A stretch of DNA of 64,000 bases from Baylisascaris procyonis (lineage: Eukaryota; Nematoda; Chromadorea; Rhabditida; Ascarididae), in NCBI GenBank assembly GCA_037389465.1, contig JAZARR010000078.1, positions 2,356,001 to 2,420,000 on the forward strand. The letters are read 5' to 3'. The notes under the pieces are model-generated. The model saw only the letters and a list, made by a program, of their open reading frames with translations. It was not told the origin of the DNA and made no database searches. How positions within the stretch are numbered: position 1 is the first letter of the stretch; each line of letters begins with the position of its first letter. The translations under genes and the position numbers were made by a program. Below are positions 49,767 through 61,647 of this stretch, piece by piece.

Positions 49767-52700
49767 TCAACTAGCGATCACTGACATAGTTGAAGATGTA
49801 GCTGTTACTTGTAATTGGCTGGAGTTTATTAGCTCACCATCAACTGCAAAAATTCCACCACCATCTGGCTTCGACATCGATTCAATCCTCAACGACCTCA
49901 CTCGCACCGTCTAAATCAAACCGATGAGGTAATATAGATCACCAAATACAGTACAATTTAGAATATTTCTTGCATCGTTTTTCAGTTTTCGTTTTTAATG
50001 TGTTCAGCAAAAACCTTATTGCGGCTCATAGTGTAGCGCAAAAAAAGCAGTTATTCTCATTTGGCATTTATTGCATACACTTTATCTTTTGCTTTTACTC
50101 CAAAATTTGCATATTCAGGACAAAGGCAATCACCTCATCTCTAGATGAGTTTGCTTCTATGTGAACGTATAATCTTACCCATAGTATCATTTTACCTTTA
50201 TGCATTCATCTTGCTCAGGTTATTCGAACCTTAGCGTTATATAAAATTGCACTATTTACTCTTCACTTTTATAAGATATAGTAAAAAATGCTTTTGCATA
50301 GCAGCCGAAAATGTTGATAATGCAGGCATGTAGTGTTTAAAAAAACTGTTGGAAATACACAATCATATATAACTCCCCGCTGCTACATTTAAACGCCGCA
50401 TCATAACATTTGTTACCTATATGAAGGAGTATAGGTACTCACCTTAAAGAAAGGGTATTTCAAGTGTTCTCCATTGCGTATATCGATGAGGAACTTGAAC
50501 AATTCTATCTTGCTATTTACTTCTCTATTAAGTGCATATGTTAGATATATATTTTCGTCATTCAATTGCGCATCCGGCATATAAAGAGCATTATGGCCGA
50601 TATGAGATAATGCCACCTGAAATATCCACATTAACGAAATAATGTTTCCTATCAATATGAATAGCATTAAAATTTCTAATATTTTACTTTTCTATTTTCA
50701 CATGCTTCGATCTGATAAATACCGCATGAGAGGTCTCCAAAAGAAAGATGGTACATTTTCTCCTCACAACTTCGGATATTCCAAAAAACGTAATATCGAT
50801 GTCACCGTGATTGTTTGTACTCCAAGTGACAATATCATATTACATTGGCTGTAGCAACGAACTATAAATTAATAAAATGGAAATTTTTATCGAGGATTCA
50901 AAGATGCGAAAGCAAAACAAAACGATGATCGAATTACGAGAAGAAGTACACTAATTTCATAAATCGCTTATCTCTAGCGGTCCCTGACAGTTGAATTCAA
51001 CCTTCGGCGAAAATATTTTCTACAACTTATTTTCAGATTTCAAAACATATTGCTGCAATGCTTATGTTTACTTACAGCGTAAATGAAGATGAATTCGTCC
51101 TCAATAACAGTCCATTGACGGGGCACCGATTCGCTGATTTTTGGTACTCCATCGCAGACATGCGTACTTTGCAGGAACTCATCGCTTGATGAGTTGATAA
51201 GGCATTCCGTTTGATTAGGATTCTCGCTACACTCTTCTTTTCCATCCTCTGCTGCCAGCGAGCTGCTAATTGCATCATTCGCCTATTCACATTCAAGAAA
51301 TATTACTTCCGAGCCCATATCGATTTGTTGTAAGAAACAAAAAAAAATTTTTTTAAACTTCAGCGTTCGAGATTGAATAAGCAGGCGCTTTCTTGGACGT
51401 TTTTTTTTTTTTCAGAGTAAGGAGTGACAAACTCAGGGCAACAGAGACCACGGAAATGAGCACAGAGGTACTGAGGACGCCCGTACCTTGTTTCCTCTGC
51501 TATAGTAAACCTGCTACACAGTCTCCTCGCGAGAAGGGAGGGAGATCCCTTACTGCTTTCCGAATGAGACGTCGAATTTCACAAGGGAGAGAAAGAATTT
51601 GCCCCTGAATTATCCATCTCAGGAGGAAGGAAGAGGAGGACATTAGAAGAAATCGTAATATTTGGACTCGAAAAAGGTGTTTTGCTCGACGACAAAAATC
51701 AATACGTGCTCATAAACTCGTGGTATTTTTGAATTCCTCTCATCGAGCTGAGACAGATTATGCTCCGTACATTCACGGTCGAGCAACCCCCGACGGAGTT
51801 ATTCATAGCGAGCTTAGGTTTCCCAACGCTGAGAGAATTTGCATTTCCAAATTCATAGACCATTGTACACTTCCTACCCACACCAAATTAGGTTGCAACC
51901 CATAAAACGAACGAAAAGTTGAGCTATCCGGGAGAAAAACCTTCCTCACTAGACAATTTTTCTACATCACTCTTTTTCCCAACAGTATCCGAAAGGAACA
52001 TGGGCGAAGAGCATTCTTCGGAAGTCCTGTATCCCTGAGTCAAATTCATAGACGCAGAATCGAATAAGACTGCGAAAATCTTCATCCCTATTTGAGCTTT
52101 TCAAGCCGGCTGCATTTCTCCAGGATCTGTTTTGCCAGTCATATACATAAATGAATGGCTTACATATTTTATCTCCGTTATTCCGAACACTACGTTTGAG
52201 TTCTCTCTCTATCCATTCGGATGCTATCATGTAGAAAAAAAATAGCGCTCATCTTTTAGAGAGAGGGGTTCCGCTAGACTGGCAGAGGTTTTCTTCTGTG
52301 ATAATTGCTCGAGAATCGTTGCGGAAGACCATTGCGAGCTTCCGAATACTGTCATATGTGAAGCATGACGCTTTCTCCTAATTCGCATTTTTTTAAAGTG
52401 ATTCACTCCAATACTGGCACACTTCATTCTTATATCATTTGGGACTGAAATTGCTCGCACACCTAAAAAATCCTAACTGAAGGAGGAATTACCTTTGCGC
52501 CTTCTACAAAGGCGACTTAGTTCCATGAATTCCCCGTGGAGGTGGGAGGGGAAGGAGGGGGAGGAATCGACTAGAGATGCAATTAAGCATAGAATATGAT
52601 TGTTTTTTAAATTTCCATGAATTAAGAGCGCAGATCTTGCTCCGCCTAGAATATCAGCGTTCTTATGGCGGGTATTGTGCAGCGGGCATGGTACAACGAA

Positions 52701-55700
52701 GACTCGTACACCACGGCCATATGCATTGAAAGCGCCAATACATCAGAGCGCCAAAATGAATTCAACACCCAATTCCTTTTTCCCATCAACTCAAGGAAGA
52801 CAGAGTAGCAAATGAAAGTTGATTTCAAGTTGGTCGCAACGGGCTCGAAAAAAAATGTAGAAGATGGAGAGAAAAAAAGTGAAAAAGCATGAACAAAAAA
52901 AGTTTGCGGACGATGAGATCGCAGGTAGGAAATCTTAGGTCGCTGTTTGCAAATTTCAAATCACATTTCTCTCATCTGACGAATTTCCTCCTTCCCACTG
53001 CTCTCCCCTCTTGCTTTCCCTTCTTCTTTCCTTCATATTCCTGCGTTGCAATCGGATCGAGAATGGCACAGAAAAAGAAAGGAAGAGGGTTTGCAAATCG
53101 CAAATTTTAGGTTGCAGAGTTTTTGTTCTGATTGCTCACCACCAGCTTGAAATAACCGTTGAAATGACAGCAAACTGTCATAATGTGTGGGATTTTCCCT
53201 GCAGTTATTGCAGTAATAAAACATCGCTTTCTTATTTTAGAAGAAATTATTCAGCTGTTAATTCAACAATCGTAGAAGAGTGAAAATACTGAAGAAGCTG
53301 AGAGAAAATTCACCTTCGAATGGTGTGAATTGTGGCTGGTGCATGGTGCATCTGAACTTTTAAGAAATGATAGTCGACATGGATAGACGCGTAGGCCTGA
53401 AGAGAATATTTCAGTTAGAATTCCACCTTCTAAGTTATTCAATAGTATTTTGACATACCTCATGCGATCTTTCACTCTTGTCCCTATATTGCTTTGATGG
53501 CTTCTTGCAATTTTCTTCAATAGAAAGCTCTATCCTCGAGAGTTGATAAAACATTTGTCTTCGTTTTCATTAGACCTTTCCAAAATATTTTTAAAGATCA
53601 AGAACTTTTCAGGATGACTATTCCTTGGGAACCTGGGAAATATGGAGATCTAGTCCAGGTAACAGAGATTTCAATACTTTTAGGAATTAAAGTTGACTCG
53701 TATGCGAATAATCCTTAACCGAGTAGGTATTAAATGTTTGGATTTTTGTCGTTAACGATTCAGGTATGTTAATAAATCCATAGAATTTAGATCAAAATCA
53801 TTTAACAATTGAATCGCATTAACTGAGAAAACATATGATTGATTTTGTGAATGATGAAAATCATAGTTCTCTATAGTGTATCTTTTTTAAAGTGACAAAT
53901 TTCATCAGTAAATTACTACTCAGTAAAGTATAATAATTTAAAAAAAGAAACCTAAAAAACATCGTATCAATGCGCCGATTGTGAAACGCGCTCTACCGAA
54001 AATTTTACGCCAACGTTCACTTTCGATATCTGAAATTTTGTTGAAATGCAATATATGAAGAGGTATATATAGGGCGATGCTAGACAATTGAATAGGTGAG
54101 GTTAATTTAGTAGGATTTAATGAGTTCATCAGTGAGGGGTGCTTAAACGCTCATTGTCAGTTAAATTAGGGGACGGCGAAACAGGCTTATGTCTCAAAAT
54201 GCTTATTTGAGCATTCACGACTCACATTTCTTTAATAAATTTGTAGGATTCTTGCAGATGTATGTTCGATGTAGCATAAGCGTTTTCTCCAAAGCAGAAG
54301 AACAATGTGCTCACAAAACAGCACTGTTGTAAAGTTATTGTGGCTAGACAGAAATCACCTCTACTCAATTCGAAGAATTAGCTCACCATTCATAAATACT
54401 TTCAGTCATAGTATTCGATGAGCTCCTCGCTTATACATATGAATTTTTGGAATTGTTTAGAATCTTTTAGGAAGATGGGTGTTTAGGATATCCATCATAA
54501 AGTGTTAAACTGAGATGAAATTCAATTAAGAGCCTAAAGAAGTAAATTTTCCTGATAGTAGCCTGCCTAAATTGTATCAGCATATACGTGTAAATAAGGC
54601 CGGGAATATAACTGCTTTGTCGAGGGTGGAAAATATAGTGAAAAAAGTTAGCTTCCTTGCAGATCTGTTTGTTGATTTGCGGTATTTCTGCTTAGAGAAT
54701 TTAGGCAGATTTTGACAATAAAGTATGGAATTGTTGAAACATTTCAACGAATAGAATTACGAACGCACTTCCAGGAGCAATTTCCCAATCAAATGCTCGT
54801 ATGTGCTAACCAATATCCGAAAGGAGTCCATATCCGACGGATAGAAACGCTGCAAACGATGCAGTTGATGTTTCGATATGCAATAAATTCACCGCATAGC
54901 TAGTCACCTCTTTATCGCATATGGCACTGATCGCATGCCTAACGAATTTATTCGCATCCACATCGACACTAAGAATTGAAATGATTCAGTCGAAATAAGT
55001 TTCGATCGAATAAAATCCACAATATGAATTTATATTACCTTAGTCAAGAGGTTTAGTGACCGAACGAGCATTTAAGAGAAATTATTGTCAAGAATTGAGA
55101 GGTATGGCATTGAGCACACCCAAATCTGTGATATGCGAAAATATTGATCATCTGCTGTTTTTGACAACGGCCACCGACGTATAGCGACTGGACATTGTAG
55201 AGCTGTCGAATATTTTAAATTTTCGAACCTCAGCTAGGGAAAATGAATTTGTTCGACCTCCACCTGTGAAGTACGACTCTTGCGAAGGGAATTGTACTCC
55301 GATAATGGTGTTTTGCGACTTCATCCGACCTCCTAATGTCGCTTCATAGCCGCTGTCTATTTTGCAACATTCTAAAAGCTCGTATCTTATAGATAGAGAT
55401 CGAGCAAATCCACATCATCTGAATAAGGTTACGCAATTAACTTTTTGCCCGCTCTGAATCGGCGGTAACACGCTCGAACTATAAATGCTGCCAGAATATC
55501 CATAGTGCTAGAAAATGCCACTGTCCTTGCAACGTTGCCTTGCCCCTAATTTAGCTTCGAAATTCATAGGTTAGGTTGTGTTTACCTGCAACAGTGCATT
55601 ATGATATAAACTGCTCGCCTCGAGCGGTGAGAATTTCCGTATCTATACAATAAAAATTATTTAAAAGTATTGTAGATAAGCAGAAATTGAACCTGTTGAG

Positions 55701-57287
55701 GTGATTAAAAACAGATGCTAATAAAGCATTGCCAGAACCAACAGGAATTATACCAATGGGCATATGAGAGAGGAAATACTTCCGGTCTCTGCGCTCTAAT
55801 ATTCCATTAAGTACCTGTAAGCGATTTCGCATAGTTTCACGGAATCATGCTTTGGCAAACCAACTAAAACTAATGCGTATTGCATCTAGATCAGAATTTT
55901 CAGGTAATTTATTTGAATCAATATGCAAATGGACATATGAATAAAAACGTCCCAGTGAAGCGCTTTCGTCGAAAAATAGAAATTTTTGAGCTGAAATAAC
56001 ATTTCATCAACAAGTGAAAGCAGAACTATGTTTAAAAAATCTTTTCCCTTTTGAGTTTTAGCTCTCTCGCCAATATGTAACATAGATATTTAAAACGTAG
56101 GAAATCAAAATCTTATATGAGTTTTTCCATACGTTCGAGAAGCTTTGCAAATTCATACACCAGAAATTCATCTTTAGAGTTCACCTTATAGCATAGAATA
56201 ACTAATAAATTTCATCGCTATGGTCCTTTGTTCTTCAATATGTCGCGTGAATAAACGTACAAATAGATAACGCACAGATATCAGATTCTATGATGCGCTT
56301 TTCAGAAATTTATTCAAAAACATACTTCAAAGATGAGTCCATCGCCAGATAGTATCACGATTGAATTGTATTTTTGAAGGCAATTGCATTCAGTAACGAA
56401 CATCTTTGCATGATTCGTATAGCCTAAAAAATACGATTTAATGATATAGTTGATATTTAGATAAGGGAAATTTTTTTTTTGGATGGTAAGTAGATGACTA
56501 TCAAACAAAGTGAAAATTAATCTCGTATCATCGCAATCATTAAGCAAGGGAAGCTCGATTGTTGGAAACGTTATTAGCGATTCACTGCGCACTCGAAGAA
56601 TTTACATTTCCGCTTTCTTTAAGGATGGAATAAATAGTCAAAGAATCCCATACCCCTTCTTTGTAATATCTAATCACAAATATTGTCACTCTAGTATTAT
56701 AACCACGGCGTTATCACTTCGATGAAATGGAATCAAAGATAACATTTTTGCGGGTGTGAATTTCCGCCTTCTAAAAAAATAACAACGAAGTTCATTGGTT
56801 AAGATTGCAAATGAGATTTTTTCTTGCAATATCACTCAATTTCAATAGCCAAATTTGATGACCACAGATTCATACATAGAAATCCAATTATATCGAATCG
56901 CTTATACATGCAAACATCCTACCTCATAAACCCACAGACACACACACACACACACAGACATCAAGGCATCCAAAAAGAATGCCACTATGCTACTTGTGGT
57001 TATGTAGCATACGCAAAACACTAAGCGGAAGCGCAGAAGCAGAATAATAGAAAAATGCCATCAACGATGCAGACGGTAAAAAGCAGCAGGTGAAATAGAA
57101 AACAATGGAAACTAGTAAGAATAATGAAAACAGCAAAAAAAAAAAAAATACCAGTAATGATGCAATCATAGGGTATTGAGGCTGCTTTAAGTTGCGGTGA
57201 AAGCGTATTTTCAAAGATTTGACGTGCTTGACCCACTCCACTTCGAGGATTCACAAAAATCAGCACACGGTGATTTTCCACACTCAT
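49767..57287 (-). CDS. sphk-1: sphingosine kinase (DAGK-type catalytic domain), complete
   Basis: Seen: nine minus-strand exons, 57287-57152, 56423-56326, 55814-55693, 54938-54811, 54029-53952, 53396-53314, 51282-51076, 50616-50443 and 49910-49767, totalling 1170 nt (389 aa plus stop). All joins are in phase; human SPHK1 is 384 aa. Motifs: VLIFVNPRSGVGQA (nucleotide-binding start, residues 8-21), SGDGLIFEVLNGIL with the catalytic Asp at 73, PVGSGNALLAS (102-112), SVGYGLLSDIDIESERW (sphingosine kinase-specific), WTVIEDEFIFIYA, and the C-terminal FAVDGEL at 363-369. Reaction: ATP-dependent phosphorylation of sphingosine to sphingosine-1-phosphate. No signal peptide or membrane segment is seen, so probably cytosolic. 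The last exon is antisense to a longer open frame. The symbol is by family; a second paralogue elsewhere cannot be excluded. Confidence 0.96.
55145..55391 (-). other. open frame inside sphingosine kinase intron
   Basis: The minus strand stays open for about 80 codons within the third intron (55692-54939), including YEATLGGRMKSQNTIIGVQF. The flanking exons already join in phase with full family alignment, so it is not needed for the kinase. An alternative exon or a chance frame are both possible. Confidence 0.2.
56935..56960. repeat. short (CA)n microsatellite
   Basis: An interrupted run of about ten CA units (CAGACACACACACACACACA) lies in the first intron of the sphingosine kinase gene. Confidence 0.85.
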
Positions 57288-57300
57288 TTCCACTCTGCAA
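57288..57300 (-). promoter_or_regulatory. possible trans-splice acceptor of sphingosine kinase mRNA
   Basis: On the minus strand ATTGCAG|AGTGGAAATG places an acceptor 7 nt before the ATG at 57287. Such a short distance is typical of nematode spliced-leader sites. A cis-spliced upstream exon adding N-terminal residues (GTG GAA is in frame) is the alternative. Confidence 0.4.
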
Positions 57301-58186
57301 TGATATTCATTATATGAGTAGTTTTTATGTATTCAAGTTATTGTGCAATAAGAGTTGCAATCACATAAATGAGTAAGACACGTAATATAATTCTGCTGTA
57401 AAAAAGAATTTTTCTTCGCGTTGCATTTATTTCAACTCATTGAGAAAACAATTTATGGTAATTCTCTATGAAGGTGTGGTGTCTCTTTGTGCTCGTCTGC
57501 TTGAAACTTTCAATTGCCGAAGTATAAGAACTAGGCTCAAAAATTTCCCAACTGGGATATAAGCATAGGAGCATTTGTTAAAGTTTTCTCGACTCAGTCG
57601 GATCATTTTCCGAAGAGTGAGGGCATATAGAAGTGATAAGAATGATGCATATATTATAAACGGCATAAGTTCGAAAGCATAGACGATAACATGCTATATC
57701 ATTACTCTTTTTTTAAATATTTCCAAGAGTGATGTGCCCAGCGAATTGCAAAAACCGCTGAATTTGTCCAGAGATGCTATCTTCTACGGGGTGTTTCCCT
57801 AATTGTTAAAGGTGCAAAACAAAAAAGACTTTTTTTGCTTGCATTATGGAAAGTTTTGTCGCTTAAAATTGCACAGATGGTTGTGTTTTGAATTATATGC
57901 GGATCATGTGGTTGGGGAAATCCTCTCAACACCTCAAAATACAAATACTGCAACTCTTTCATTTTAAAGACGATGTTTAGTGGAGCAAGGAGAAAGCGGG
58001 AAGGAGATGATAATGAACAAAGTGATAACATTTGAATAACTCGTATCGTATAGGTCATCTAGTAAACCTTTGCACTGCTTTTACGCTTTATTCATTATAC
58101 CAGTCCATTTGGCTAAATTGTTGCTTTTAACGTGGAATTTTGCGTTTTGCGACATTAACGTACTCAGGATTGCTACCTATGCGCTG

Positions 58187-58373
<187 letters not shown>

Positions 58374-58387
58374 TATATATATAGATA

Positions 58388-58390
<3 letters not shown>

Positions 58391-58429
<39 letters not shown>
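58391..58429. repeat. second TA microsatellite beside the inverted repeat
   Basis: About 19 TA units, separated from the inverted repeat by TATATATATAGATAAGA, so the whole 58235-58429 stretch is TA-rich apart from the right arm. Confidence 0.9.
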
Positions 58430-58432
<3 letters not shown>

Positions 58433-61400
58433 TCTCTGAGAAAAAACAAACATGTACATATAGTTGAAAAAGCTAAGAGATTAAATACGAACTGAACACT
58501 TTAAATAGGCTTCGAAACATTCAACGAAAGTTTCAGCGAGCGTCATTGTGAGCAAATCGATGAGTAAAGCATCCTCAGAAAACTGCACTGTTACAGAATC
58601 ATTCAGGTAAACTGAAGGTTATTTTTTAACCAACATTATGTTATGTCATTGTTGGACATTAAAAACTCATGCACTGCTCCTAAAAAGAATAGAATAGAAA
58701 CCCTCAAGCAGATCAGCAAACGAAAAACAACAAAGAAAGAGCGAAGTTATACTCATACAAGCGGCATTTACTTGATAGCATCGCTTTGACCCATCTATCT
58801 CTTGCAATGAGCAAAAGTTTGACTTGTTATCACTTCAACTATGATAACGAATGATCGAACCGAGCATGCATTTACTGCTCTAGTATGTAAACACTCTTCG
58901 AGAGACGTACAAAGAATTAACGTAGACGCCAACTTCAATCACCGATTAGCGAATACACAGGCAACTAAATAAGAAATTATTACCATATTTGCATCACAGT
59001 ATTTGAAAATGCCTATTCAACTCAGACTGCCGAAAAGAAGACCATTCTTCTTGTCCGCTTTTCCTAAGGGGTTGTTCGGTCTGAAATTCTTCTTCTGACT
59101 CTAGTCAGTTTCTTTTGCCTTCCTTTTTGTCTTTAAGAGCCGATTGTCGACGATGATGTACTTATTGCACCACTTGTACGCCATTCGACCGCTTTACTGG
59201 TATTGTTTAGGCAACCTGACATTGTGTCTGCGTTCGCAAGCTAGATTTCATTGAAAAGCAGGCAATATTAGTATGCAAACAAGCACGATTTATTAGCGAT
59301 GACTTATTCCGAGCAAATGGGAACCGCACCTCTCATAATGGGTATTCTTTGCAGCCGTACTGGTCAGTCCAACCGGTTGAGAAGGTATTCAAAAACAGTG
59401 GCTGTCAACAATGTGATTTCATATAAAGCTGGCCACTCGTAGAAGCTTGAACGCGAAAATTTGCTTTTTGTTCACATTCGACTCGTTGAAATTTACATAC
59501 GGAAATTTGCTTCCATCTTTAATTCTGCATGATTGGTAAAGAATTTTCTAAGCGGCAACGTAATTTGATTTGTGGTGTCGTCCAGTAATTGCTGTCCTCA
59601 AATTTCGTCACCCCGCAGATTTCACGGTTCCTGAGTTGAAGCCACTCAATGCCAGCAGAGCTACATGTTTATGGCGTCACAATTCACACCATGCAAAAAT
59701 TCACCAAAAAGAGCGTTTTTCTTCGTATTATATGGCATTGCAATCCAAGAGAAGGCCATTTAACACGCAATTGTACGGAGTTGCTCATGACTGCGTATTG
59801 TCTTTGTTTTCTTTTCTTCTCTGGTTACTGGGAGCACAACCGGCTCGCCATTTGAAGCAGTTTGTTCATGGCATTCCGTTTGCGGAAGTAGCCACGTTTT
59901 ACCGTTGTTTTGTTGTGGTCAGGTAAATTAGGCTGGATTAAAAAAACGAACTGGCGGTGCAGATTGTATTGATTTCCAGAACACCGAAATAATACTTCGC
60001 GTTTTTTTTTTACTTAGTTGGTCAAGTTTACAGCCCCAAACAAAAAATTTGTTTTTCGGTCGAACTTTACCGAATATGACATGCAAATATTCGTTTGCGT
60101 GTCAGTCACTCACACATGTGACGATGACGTCTCAAAAAAGAAAAAAAACCATTCTTGAATCGATATCGAACTCTTAGTACAAGGTGAATATTCTAACGAA
60201 TGAGGAATTTTCAAGGTTAATGATCAAAATTTCAGAAGATCGCATGATGCTATCTTCTGATTATCAAATACTCTAGAAAGCATTTATATTAAAATGTAAA
60301 CAATAAGAGCGCATATGCGTAATAAAGAAGAGGAGATATTTTAAACAATCACAAAAAATTTTCATATTAGCTTATCTGCTTCACGATAAGTGCTTAAGAC
60401 TCCATAAATTAAAGGAAAGAGCAGATACATATAAGAATTTTCACTAATCCGTATTTCTGTAGTTATATGTGCATTATTTTTCCAGCCGTCAAATGCTACA
60501 AACATGTGAAAGAATTTATTCATGAAAATCCGCTTGAAATCATGCGTCGAGTATTTGTGCTACATTGTTTTTGGATACGGATTAGAGCACTATGAATTGA
60601 AATATTCTCTATTTAAGAAGTTTTCATTCATTTTTCGAGGGATGGCACTCGTTTAATTCGGTAGCAGAAGCCACAACATTTCATTTGCACACCGATAATG
60701 TTATCACCGTCAGTAAAAACGATGTAATATTTGATGATGCACAATAATGTTCGTATAAATAGCACTCGTAATGAGGATCAGTCAGTGACATTTCATTTAG
60801 TATTTTTCATGTTGCTATATTTTCTCTATGAATTTTTTCGTGGTGTCTTCATCTGCCTTTCACACTTCCCATAATATGGAAAAATGCAGAAAGTTTAGTT
60901 CAATATATGTTAACACAGATTTAATATTATATAAGATTCGTGTCACGTCTAGTACAGCTTGAGGTGGAAATGATATCCGCTTTCTATTCATACGAATTAC
61001 AGCAATCTTTAGGGTAGCAAATATACACGATGGTTGGCTATTATTCCATCGTGATTGGTTCATAATTTTAATAATGATTTGTTGCAGTTGATTGCGAAAC
61101 ATGATGCATTCATACAGCGAACGATAGGTAATGACGTTCGAAGCGGTTCGTCGGTTAGTCCCTTTTTGAAAGTGACCGACGGTCAACGAATTGTCAATCT
61201 AGTCGTGAGGTCGAGTTCTCGTTGTTGTTCCCTTTTTTTTGTGTGGCGATGACAAACGTTTTGCTGCGGGCGCAATTCCTCTAGATGAGCGTCTATCCGT
61301 CTATTCGTGTTTCAATTCAAAGTTTTTATTAAACCGTTAGTTTGGTCTGTTCTCTTGCAATATTTTTACGCCACCATACGGCTAATGCTCATCGTTTTCC

Positions 61401-61498
61401 AGTCGATTTTTTTTTTCAGCCGACAGCCGTTGGTGTGCTATTCGATTTTTGATCGTTGAAAATTTTCTTGGCTCGGTCAGATATTTGGCATATCTTAC

Positions 61499-61647
61499 GG
61501 ATTAACGTGAATACGCTTTCTTGAAGGAAAAGACGCGATGGAGTTGATGCGAGAATATGAAGCAATCTCGCTTTCTTTGTTCTTACTTCGTACAAACTTG
61601 TCATACCTTTTACTGCGCTTTTTCACGTTGATGAATTCTTCCTTCAT
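61499..61647 (-). CDS. candidate first exon, unrecognised
   Basis: The minus-strand frame from ATG at 61647 reads MKEEFINVKKRSKRYDKF and onward for 49 codons to AATCC|GTAAGAT, a strong donor at 61499. The peptide is basic and hydrophilic. A second minus-strand frame (61604-61416) overlaps it. No downstream exon in the right phase was identified, so this is tentative. Confidence 0.25.

Noticed and set aside
51967..52460. Two adjacent minus-strand frames as a retroelement remnant
   Set aside because: They lie in the 2-kb intron of the sphingosine kinase gene, show no reverse-transcriptase or nuclease motif and overlap only by chance.
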